A DNA stretch of 64,000 bases from Aliterella atlantica CENA595 (lineage in GTDB: Bacteria > Cyanobacteriota > Cyanobacteriia > Cyanobacteriales > Chroococcidiopsidaceae), in assembly GCF_000952155.1 (NCBI RefSeq), contig NZ_JYON01000017.1, forward strand, positions 1-64,000, given 5' to 3'. The notes under the pieces are model-generated. The model did no database searches. It had not been told where the DNA came from and saw only the letters and a program-made list of their open reading frames with translations. A program made the translations under genes and the position numbers. Below are positions 42,601 to 49,640 of the stretch, in pieces (position 1 is the first letter of the stretch; each line of letters starts with the position of its first letter).

Positions 42601-44258
42601 GTACATTCAACATTATTGGTTGGAATAGCAGCTATACAAAGCAGCCCATCCCCGCTACCGAGATGCAACAGTGGGTAAATAACCGTGTCAGCCAAATTCT
42701 GAGTTTGCAACCTAAACGAGTCTTAGAGATTGGTTGCGGTACGGGCTTACTACTATTTCAAATCGCTCCTCATTGCACCCAATATATAGGAACTGACTTT
42801 TCCTCAGCATCAATCCAATATATAGAGCAACAATTAGCTATGCAACCTTTACCGCAAGTAGAGTTACAGCAAAGAATGGCTAACGACTTTACAGACATTG
42901 CGGCAAATAGTTTTGATGCAGCAATTCTTAATTCTGTAGTCCAGTATTTTCCGAGCGTAGACTATTTACTGCAAGTATTAGAGCAAGCAATTAATACAGT
43001 TGCGCCTGGTGGCTTTATCTTTATTGGTGACGTAAGAAATTTACATCTATTACCAGCCTTTTACGCTGCAGTGCAATTGCACCAAGCAGACGACAACATA
43101 AGTCGAGAACAATTGCACAAACAAGTTATGACAGCAATGTTTCAAGAAACCGAACTTGCGATCGCACCAGCATTTTTTCAGGTTTTACAACAGCGTTTTG
43201 CCCAAATTAGCCATATTCAAATTCAGCCCACAAGAGGAAGAAGTCGCAACGAATTAACCCAATTCCGTTACAACGTCATCCTACATATCCACCCATCGTC
43301 ATGTAGAGACGTAGCACTGCTACGTCTCCCGCTTCCCCCAGAAGATTCCAATTGTCAATTAAATTGGACGCAAGATAATTTAAATTTTGCCGCAGTACGC
43401 CAATATTTAAGCAAAAATCAACCAAATATATTGTGCATTACAGCAATTCCCAACGATCGCGTACTAGCAGCCGTCACAACAGCAAAATGGCTAACAGACG
43501 AAACAGCACCTAAAAATGCTAGACAAATGCGCGATACACTTTCACAACTAGAACAATCAGGTATTGAACCGGAAGACTGGTATAGCTTAGAAGCAGAACT
43601 ACCATACAGCGTCGATTTAAGTTGGTTAAATACAGACTCTACAGGCTGTTATGACGTTATATTGCAACACAACGCGCTGCACCAAAATAATTACTGCTTA
43701 GACAAACAAATACCCATTAATCCTTGGGAAACTTACGCCAATAAGCCATTACAGGCGCAATTTACTCGCACTTTGACTCCCCAATTGCAAAATTACCTAG
43801 AGCAGAATCTACCTAAATATATGATTCCTTCTGCCTTGGTAATATTAGAGCAATTTCCCCTCACAGCCAACGGCAAAATTAACCGCCGCGCTTTACCGAC
43901 TCCTGAATTAATCCAACTAGATAGTAAACCTGATACTGCACCGCGATCGCCTATCGAGCAAAAATTAGCTCATATTTGGACTGACTTGCTAGGAATTAAA
44001 CATATCGGCATTCACGACAACTTCTTCCATTTGGGTGGACATTCCTTACTTGCAACACAACTAACTTCCCGCATCCGCGATACATTCGGGGTAGAGTTAC
44101 CATTGCAAAGCATCTTTGAGACTCCCCAAATTGCTCAAATAGCTAGTGCGATCGCCGATTTACAAAGCCGTCAAATGCAGCAAACACCAGGAATTGTCAG
44201 GCTTTCCCGCGACGCACATCGCCGCCAACGTTCCTCTTTTGATAATACAGGCAGGTAA
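39630..44258 (+). CDS. Nonribosomal peptide synthetase, module 2 with N-methyltransferase
   Basis: The 1542-residue protein has an N-terminal TubC-type docking domain (~1-50, AEFLNYLHELDIQIYLEGER), C (~65-490, HHIASDGW), and A (~510-950, YTSGSTGKPKG). An N-methyltransferase is inserted in the A domain (~965-1220: FNIIGWNSSYT, VLEIGCGTGLL, FRYNVILHI); the A C-terminal end (LTANGKINRRALP) and carrier (~1471 Ser, LGGHSLLATQL) follow. The pocket reads DAFIIGAIWK, which I cannot assign. It should add an N-methylated residue. The start is TTG in a TTGA overlap with the stop of module 1, after GAGGAGG. A full palindrome (43303) and a half copy (42294) are translated in frame. Confidence 0.92.
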   Translation: MTAAEFLNYLHELDIQIYLEGERLRCNAPEGIITPQLSTQIAKYKPELVNILSSQVKKSQIVPVGRDRYLPLSFAQQRLWFLEQLVPNNPFYNVPAAISLQGNLDYLALQRAFDAIVQRHEALRTNFLKVNGQPTQIIAANVKVPLPIVDLQHLPATERQLAAAQIATEEARRSFNLATDLLLRVKLLQLSETQYVLLLNLHHIASDGWSLGVLMRELAALYTNTALPNLPIQYADFACWQREYLQGEILETQLTYWKTQLAELTTLNLPTDRDRPTVQTYNGATHNLKLSPTLTAALESLSQQAGVTLFMTLLAAFQTLLHRYTGQDDIAVGSPIANRNRSELESLIGFFVNSLVLRVNLGDNPTFRELLAQVKEVTLAAYEHQDIPFEKLVEELHPERDLSRNPLFQVVFALQNAPMQPLELSGLTLQPLKFDVATTRFDLELHLWESGYGLSSLWEEQIEGISGFIAYNTDLFDAEAIALFTNHFQNILAAIVANPDTHIADLPLLSAAESHQLINEWNQTKCDYPDKLFHQLFAAQAEKTPDAIAVVCGDKQITYQELDKRSNQLARYLQTLGVAPETLVGICIERSIEMIVGILGIFKAGGAYVPLDPDYPSNRLQFILADTQIAIVVTQDSLAKLFSVKTICLDTDWDAIAKYSPETANSTVTADNLAYVIYTSGSTGKPKGVLLEHRGLCNVVAAQVQVFNLQAHNRVLQFSSLNFDASIFEMFLAFGCGASLYIPPPTARLPGADFVAFLQDNAIDTAILSPAVLSVLPAAKLPALQTVISGGEACSEEIVNQWAKNRSFFNAYGPTEVTIWATVAKLDVEQKPYIGRPVANTQVYLLDDRLQIVPVGVVGEIYIGSDGLARGYLNSADLTQERFITNPFVETQHLYKTGDRARYLPDGNLEFIGRIDEQIKIRGYRIELGEIETLLNRHPLVKSAIAIAHKERIIAYIIPQNEPSQLQIEQIWQWQNLYNQTYSQPAVNSDRTFNIIGWNSSYTKQPIPATEMQQWVNNRVSQILSLQPKRVLEIGCGTGLLLFQIAPHCTQYIGTDFSSASIQYIEQQLAMQPLPQVELQQRMANDFTDIAANSFDAAILNSVVQYFPSVDYLLQVLEQAINTVAPGGFIFIGDVRNLHLLPAFYAAVQLHQADDNISREQLHKQVMTAMFQETELAIAPAFFQVLQQRFAQISHIQIQPTRGRSRNELTQFRYNVILHIHPSSCRDVALLRLPLPPEDSNCQLNWTQDNLNFAAVRQYLSKNQPNILCITAIPNDRVLAAVTTAKWLTDETAPKNARQMRDTLSQLEQSGIEPEDWYSLEAELPYSVDLSWLNTDSTGCYDVILQHNALHQNNYCLDKQIPINPWETYANKPLQAQFTRTLTPQLQNYLEQNLPKYMIPSALVILEQFPLTANGKINRRALPTPELIQLDSKPDTAPRSPIEQKLAHIWTDLLGIKHIGIHDNFFHLGGHSLLATQLTSRIRDTFGVELPLQSIFETPQIAQIASAIADLQSRQMQQTPGIVRLSRDAHRRQRSSFDNTGR
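42294..42307. repeat. Half copy of the dispersed palindrome in NRPS module 2
   Basis: GTAGAGACGCAGCA differs by one base from the left arm of the palindrome. It is at the same place, just before YKTGD, as the full copy in module 1. The right arm is absent. A chance match is possible, since native codons there spell Val-Glu. Confidence 0.5.
43303..43330. repeat. Dispersed palindrome inside NRPS module 2
   Basis: GAGACGTAGCA and TGCTACGTCTC surround one base. The last bases of the right arm have diverged (CCC for TAC). It is read in frame as CRDVALLRLP in the linker directly after the methyltransferase domain. Confidence 0.8.
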
Positions 44259-47200
44259 TGGCTAACAACGAATTTGTTTTTCCTGCATCTTTTGCTCAAC
44301 AGCGGCTATGGTTTCTGTGCCAATTAGCGCCTAATAATCCTTTTTACAATGTTTCTGCTGCTATTCGCCTCAACGGATATCTTAATATCAATGCTTTAGA
44401 ACAAACGTTTAACGAAATTGTGCGCCGTCATGAAGTGTTACGCACAACCTTTGAGATGGTGGAAGGACAATTAAATCAAGTTGTTGCAGAGGAAGCAAGT
44501 TTAACTTTTAAATTTATAGACTTGCGCTACCAGGCTGCAAAAGAGCAAGATACTGAAGTAAGGCAAAAAGCGATCGCATTATCCCAACGCCCTTTCGATC
44601 TCGCCGCCGATCTTCTCCTACGAGTAACGTTATTCCAGTTAAATGCAACCGAGCATATATTACTCCTAAGTCTGCATCATATTATTGCTGATGGTTGGTC
44701 TATTGGCGTGTTGATTTCCGAAATTAGCACTCTTTATACAACCTTTGATGCTGGTAAAGACTCGCCTTTACCAGATTTACCGATTCAATACGCTGATTTT
44801 GCTTATTGGCAAAGAGAACATTTACAAGGGGAGGTATTAGAGTCGCAACTAGCTTACTGGCGATCGCAACTTGCAAATCTGCCTACTCTAAATTTACCAA
44901 GCGATCGCCCCCGTCCTGCTATCCCCAGCTATAAAGGTGCAACTCAACCTCTAGAACTATCAAACAGCTTATCTACTTCCTTAGAATTGCTTAGTCAAGA
45001 AGTAGGCGCAACCCTATTTATGACGCTTTTGGCAGCATTCCAAATATTAATGTCTCGTTATACAGGGCAAACAGATATTGTTGTCGGTTCGCCAATTGCC
45101 AACCGCCATCGGGCGGAAATAGAGCCATTAATTGGCTTTTTTGTCAATAATTTGGTGTTAAGAACCGATTTAGCAGGCAATCCTACATTTAAGGAGGTTT
45201 TACTGAGAGTAAAAGCAGCTACGTTAGGAGCTTATGCTCATCAAGATTTGCCGTTTGAGAAGTTGGTAGAATTGCAGCCGCGCGATCTAAGCAGACATCC
45301 ATTATTTCAAGTTGCGATCGCATTTGCTAATACACCAATTACAGCTTTAGACTTACCAAACCTAACTCTAAGCCAATTTGAGTTTGATGAGGGTACTAGC
45401 AAGTTAGATTTAGAATTGCATTTCTGGAATTTAGCAGGAATTAAAGGAAAAGCTATTTACAATACGGATTTGTTCGATAGAGATACTATTTGTCGCATAA
45501 TAGGTCATTTTCAAACTTTATTATCTGAAATTGTTGCAAATCCAGATAAAAAAATTGCAGATTTAAATATTTTGCCAGCAGCAGAACGCCAACAGTTACT
45601 TAACCAGTGGAATAATATTGCTATAGGAAATCGCTGCATTCACGAGTTATTTATAGAACAAGCAAATAAGACTCCTGACGCGATCGCAATTAGCTATGAA
45701 AACGAGCAAATTACCTACCAAGAGTTAGACAAGCGTAGCAATCAACTAGCGCATTACTTACAAAAACTAGGAGTTGCACCAGAAATTATTGTCGGGATTT
45801 GTTTAAAGCGATCGCCCAACGCAATAATCGCCATATTAGGGATTCTCAAAGCTGGGGGCGCATATTTACCATTAGATCCAGCTTATCCGCCTGAACGCTT
45901 GCAAAGCACGATTGAAGATGCCCAAGTATCTATTTTATTAACGCAGCAATCCTCAATTCAGCCTAATTGCCGCCAAATATATATAGACGATTGGAGTGCG
46001 ATCGCGCAAGCAAGCCAACAAGCTGTTATTAGCAATGTAAGTAATAAAAATCTTGCTTATGTAATATATACTTCTGGTTCCACAGGAAAACCCAAAGGCG
46101 TTTTAGTCGAACATGGTGGATTGAGTAATTTAGCTCAAGCGCAGATGCAGACATTCAATCTCAAAAGCGAAAGTCGGATTTTGCAATTTGCCTCACTGAG
46201 TTTTGATGCCTCAATTTTTGAAATAATTATGGCTTTAACTGTAGGCGCAACGCTTTATATAGTGTCTGAATCGGCGCGTTTGGGTACAGCATTATTAGAT
46301 TACATCCAACAACATTCTATTACCCACGCTACCCTACCTCCGGCGGTACTCAAAAATTTAACGCCTAGAGAATTACCGACATTGCAGACTCTAATTGTTG
46401 CTGGCGAAGCCTGTACGGCGGAAATTGTTGCTAATTGGGCAAAAGGAAGGCGGTTTTTCAATGCGTATGGATTAACGGAAACAACAGTATGGTCTACAGT
46501 TGCAGAGATAAAGGATAGGATTTCGATTGGTTGTGCGATCGCAAATACGCAAATATACATCCTTGACGAACACTTACAACCCGTTCCGATTGGCATTCCT
46601 GGAGAAATATATATAGGTGGAATAGGTGTAGCGCGAGGTTATTTACATCAACCCGAATTAACAGCAGAAAAATTCATTCCCAACCCCCATGTAGAATCAT
46701 TCATCCAAAATCCCCAATTTCATCGTTTATACAAAACTGGAGATATCGCCCGTTATCTCCCTGATGGCAATATAGAATTTATCGGTCGCCATGACAACCA
46801 AGTTAAAATTCGCGGCTACCGCATTGAACTAGGAGAAGTTGAAAACCTCTTATCGCAACACCCAGCCATCAAAACCGCCGCAGTCACAAACACAGACAAG
46901 CAGTTAACAGCGTGTATAGTCTTTCAGCCCAACCTAACAGCCACTACAGTCCAATTGCAGCAATTTCTCCAGCAAAAATTACCAAATTACGCCATCCCCT
47001 CAGCTTATGTAGTGCTACCAACTTTACCGCTAACTAATAGCAGCAAAATAGACAGAAATGCCTTAAAAGCATTGAATATCGATAAATTAGAGCATTCTTA
47101 TATTGCTCCGCGCACCCCAACAGAAACTACCATTACCAAGATTTGGGAGCAAATACTAAAACTAGAGCAAGTAGGCGTAGAAGACAACTTTTTTGCCTTG

Positions 47201-48151
47201 GGTGGAGATTCGTTGCTTGCAGTTAACTTATTAGAGCAAATAAATCGGCAATTTGAGCAAAATATCCCATTATCGGCGCTGTTTAGTTCGCCAACTATTG
47301 CCCAATTCGCGCCGCTAATCGAGAACAACTATACAGAACATTGGTCGCCTGTAGTACCCTTGCAACCCAAAGGTGCTAATTTACCGTTCTTCTGCGTTCA
47401 TCCTATTTTCGGCGTTGTTTTGCCTTATTACGAGTTAGCTTGTCAACTAGGAACGCAGCAGCCATTTTATGGACTGCAAGCATTGGGATTAGATGGCGGA
47501 CATCAACCATTAACGAGTATTGAAGAGATGGCGGCTTGCTATATTAAAGCGATGCGTCAAGTGCAGGCGCAAGGTCCTTATCAAATCGGTGGTTGGTCTT
47601 TTGGCGGCTTATTAGCCTTTGAAATGGCGCAACAGTTGCAGCAATTAGGAGAAAAAGTAAGCCTTTTAGCAATAATTGATACGCGATCGCCTATTTCTGC
47701 TAATCAGCCTTCTTTCTGGGCTGGTTGGTCCTTTCTTGTTACTACTGCAACTCGCTCTATATATCCATTTTTGCTCGATTATTGGTCGATAATTAGCGAT
47801 CGCTTTCCTAAGTCTCTCAAAAGAAAAACAATTAGTAGCCTGCTTCCTCAAGAAACTAAGTTACGAATGCTAGACGAATTGACAGTACATCGGCTATTAC
47901 AAGTTTTTGCAGCAAACAGTCGAGCGACATTGAAATATGTACCGCAAAAGTATAGTGGGGCGATCGCTTTATTTACCAGCAATTCTTTTAAAGATAAGCA
48001 CGATCCAACTCTAGGTTGGAGTCAAATAGCCGCATCTGGCGTAGAAGTTCATAATATACCTGGTAATCACCTCAGTATGCTCAAACAGCCGCACATACAA
48101 GTGCTAGCAGAGAAACTATATCAGTATTTAGCAAAAAATAGTAATTTATAA
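44258..48151 (+). CDS. Nonribosomal peptide synthetase, module 3 with thioesterase
   Basis: The 1297-residue protein has C (~5-430, HHIIADGW at ~139), A (~445-930, YTSGSTGKPKG, YKTGDIARY), carrier (~950-1020, LGGDSLLAV) and thioesterase (~1040-1295) domains. The thioesterase has GGWSFGG with the nucleophile Ser, an Asp in IIDTRSP and a His in GNHLSML, so it can release or cyclise the product. The A pocket reads DAFTIAAVWK, near but not identical to Phe-type codes; A5 has YGLTE instead of YGPTE. The start codon overlaps the previous stop (TAATG). It ends the assembly line: three residues, the second N-methylated. Confidence 0.93.
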   Translation: MANNEFVFPASFAQQRLWFLCQLAPNNPFYNVSAAIRLNGYLNINALEQTFNEIVRRHEVLRTTFEMVEGQLNQVVAEEASLTFKFIDLRYQAAKEQDTEVRQKAIALSQRPFDLAADLLLRVTLFQLNATEHILLLSLHHIIADGWSIGVLISEISTLYTTFDAGKDSPLPDLPIQYADFAYWQREHLQGEVLESQLAYWRSQLANLPTLNLPSDRPRPAIPSYKGATQPLELSNSLSTSLELLSQEVGATLFMTLLAAFQILMSRYTGQTDIVVGSPIANRHRAEIEPLIGFFVNNLVLRTDLAGNPTFKEVLLRVKAATLGAYAHQDLPFEKLVELQPRDLSRHPLFQVAIAFANTPITALDLPNLTLSQFEFDEGTSKLDLELHFWNLAGIKGKAIYNTDLFDRDTICRIIGHFQTLLSEIVANPDKKIADLNILPAAERQQLLNQWNNIAIGNRCIHELFIEQANKTPDAIAISYENEQITYQELDKRSNQLAHYLQKLGVAPEIIVGICLKRSPNAIIAILGILKAGGAYLPLDPAYPPERLQSTIEDAQVSILLTQQSSIQPNCRQIYIDDWSAIAQASQQAVISNVSNKNLAYVIYTSGSTGKPKGVLVEHGGLSNLAQAQMQTFNLKSESRILQFASLSFDASIFEIIMALTVGATLYIVSESARLGTALLDYIQQHSITHATLPPAVLKNLTPRELPTLQTLIVAGEACTAEIVANWAKGRRFFNAYGLTETTVWSTVAEIKDRISIGCAIANTQIYILDEHLQPVPIGIPGEIYIGGIGVARGYLHQPELTAEKFIPNPHVESFIQNPQFHRLYKTGDIARYLPDGNIEFIGRHDNQVKIRGYRIELGEVENLLSQHPAIKTAAVTNTDKQLTACIVFQPNLTATTVQLQQFLQQKLPNYAIPSAYVVLPTLPLTNSSKIDRNALKALNIDKLEHSYIAPRTPTETTITKIWEQILKLEQVGVEDNFFALGGDSLLAVNLLEQINRQFEQNIPLSALFSSPTIAQFAPLIENNYTEHWSPVVPLQPKGANLPFFCVHPIFGVVLPYYELACQLGTQQPFYGLQALGLDGGHQPLTSIEEMAACYIKAMRQVQAQGPYQIGGWSFGGLLAFEMAQQLQQLGEKVSLLAIIDTRSPISANQPSFWAGWSFLVTTATRSIYPFLLDYWSIISDRFPKSLKRKTISSLLPQETKLRMLDELTVHRLLQVFAANSRATLKYVPQKYSGAIALFTSNSFKDKHDPTLGWSQIAASGVEVHNIPGNHLSMLKQPHIQVLAEKLYQYLAKNSNL

Positions 48152-48210
48152 CAAGTGGTGCTGATTTGGGAAGGCTATAACTCCAACGCTACAACCCACC
48201 GCCTAGAAGC

Positions 48211-48408
48211 CTACTTTTGTTCTTGCTTATCTTCTGGTCGTTGAGTAGCAGCAGCGTTCTCAGGAGCTTCAGCCGCTCTTAAGGCATCAGGTCCTTCAGG
48301 TAACAATTCTTGGGGGCTTGTATCCGAGGCTGATTCGTCAATCAAACCGTTAGTATTCGTATTGGGCTTTGCTGAATTACCCTTATGGCTGGCGTGACCG
48401 CTTGGCAT
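48211..48408 (-). CDS. Small hydrophilic protein, 65 aa
   Basis: The protein is polar, rich in Ala, Glu, Pro and Asn, probably disordered: it starts MPSGHASHKGNSAKPNTN and ends TQRPEDKQEQK. It is convergent with the NRPS operon, 59 bases away. I do not recognise a family. Disordered small proteins of this kind are found in cyanobacteria, but coding status is moderate. Confidence 0.45.
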   Translation of the reverse strand: MPSGHASHKGNSAKPNTNTNGLIDESASDTSPQELLPEGPDALRAAEAPENAAATQRPEDKQEQK

Positions 48409-48816
48409 AACTCTTCCTCAATTAGAATGGATAACATTCCAGATTACGATCGCAACAATAAGAAACACCACTACCTAAGGCTGAATCATTAGCACGTCAT
48501 GATTCTGTCTCTTGAAATAGGTCAACCTTATCAGAAATTTCTAGCAAGTAGGCAAAAAATTACTTTGCTTGAAATGCAAGCTATGTCTTGAAGCTGCATC
48601 GGAAGTACGACCAAAATAATTAGTAATTAAAGCAGTAGGGTGCGTTGCAAGTCAACGCACCCTACCAGTTTGGCTAAATAGATATTTTTGTATCGATATT
48701 AACAATCTCTTGTTGCAAACAAATCATTAGATATAGATCCAAGTCAATCCTAATGGCAGACAATTCCAGCAAATTCTCGACGGTAACATAAAAGCAAGCT
48801 ATTGAGAAATTTTGCC
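48409..48816. other. Intergenic region upstream of the HLIP gene
   Basis: It contains a 31-base palindrome (48635-48665) and the upstream region of the high-light-inducible gene. I see no further reading frame or RNA gene. Confidence 0.5.
48635..48665. repeat. GTAGGGTGCGTTG palindrome
   Basis: Perfect arms GTAGGGTGCGTTG and CAACGCACCCTAC around CAAGT. It is the best copy of the family also seen at 30173 and 34345. It is 150 bases before the HLIP gene. Confidence 0.85.
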
Positions 48817-49026
48817 ATGAAAAATTCTACAATCAACACTGAGCAAGTTCCAGCTATTGCCCCTGCCTACAATGGAGCAGATCGCAATGCCTGGATTTTT
48901 GGCTGGAACCCACAACAAGAGCTATGGAATGGTCGTTTAGCAATGATTGGTTTTGTCTCCTATTTGCTTTGGGATTTAGGCGGTTATAGCGTTGTGCGCG
49001 ATGTTCTTCATCTAGTCGGTTATTAG
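48817..49026 (+). CDS. High light-inducible protein (HLIP/SCP)
   Basis: The 69-residue single-helix protein of the chlorophyll a/b-binding superfamily has RNAWIFGWNPQQELWNGRLAMIGFVSYLL. The Glu and Arg of ELWNGRLAMIGF are the conserved chlorophyll-binding and salt-bridge residues. HLIPs bind chlorophyll and carotenoid in thylakoid membranes and protect photosystem assembly under light stress. The ATG at 48817 is preferred to an upstream TTG. It is followed by a DUF4383 gene 34 bases away, likely co-transcribed. Confidence 0.9.
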   Translation: MKNSTINTEQVPAIAPAYNGADRNAWIFGWNPQQELWNGRLAMIGFVSYLLWDLGGYSVVRDVLHLVGY

Positions 49027-49060
49027 TTGCAGTAGTAAAGTTCACAGGAAAAATCCTCTC

Positions 49061-49519
49061 ATGCAAACATCAACATCATCAGCAAATTCTGCGATTAGGT
49101 ACAGCGCTTTAAGCGTGGGTCTTTTATTCTTAATCTTAGGTTTAGCTGGCTTCATACCTGCTTTTGTTGCTCCCGCTCCCAATGCTACTGTTTTACCAGG
49201 CTTTGGCTACCTATTTGGGGTATTTCCTACCAACTATTTTCATGATGCGATCGGTATTTTGGTAGGTTTATGGGGAATTGCGGCATTTACCAGCTTAAGC
49301 GGAGCAATTGTATTCAACCGCATCTTTGCTATCCTCTATGCAGCCAGCGTTATTTTAGGATTGCTGCCTTTTACAAATACATTGTTTGGGATTACACCCC
49401 TGTTTGGTAATAATATCTGGCTTGATGCTCTAACAGCCGCGATCGCTTTTTACTTTGGATTTGTCAAGTCAGCACAAATCAGTGCAGCGAGTTCGCCTAA
49501 TGCTCAACCTACTGTATAA
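49061..49519 (+). CDS. DUF4383 membrane protein
   Basis: The 152-residue membrane protein has four hydrophobic segments. It matches DUF4383 in layout: YSALSVGLLFLILGLAGFIP, FGVFPTNYFHDAIGILVGLWG with a conserved His, and LFGNNIWLDALTAAIAFYFG. Such proteins often accompany stress-response genes. It lies 34 bases after the HLIP gene and may be expressed with it under high light, which is inference. Its reaction, if any, is unknown. Confidence 0.82.
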   Translation: MQTSTSSANSAIRYSALSVGLLFLILGLAGFIPAFVAPAPNATVLPGFGYLFGVFPTNYFHDAIGILVGLWGIAAFTSLSGAIVFNRIFAILYAASVILGLLPFTNTLFGITPLFGNNIWLDALTAAIAFYFGFVKSAQISAASSPNAQPTV

Positions 49520-49561
49520 CAATTACCCTACTGGGATTGTTGGTGGGTATTGTTATATGTT

Positions 49562-49614
49562 GTAGAGACGTAGCATTGATATGTTGTAGAGACGTAGCAG
49601 TGCTACGTCTCTAC
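49562..49614. repeat. Dispersed palindrome with extra left half
   Basis: A left half (GTAGAGACGTAGCA at 49562-49575) precedes a full copy at 49586-49614 (GTAGAGACGTAGCA, G, TGCTACGTCTCTAC). The array lies between the convergent DUF4383 and GGDEF/EAL genes. Confidence 0.85.
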
Positions 49615-49640
49615 CAGGGTGTTGTGGGGTAAATATAGGG

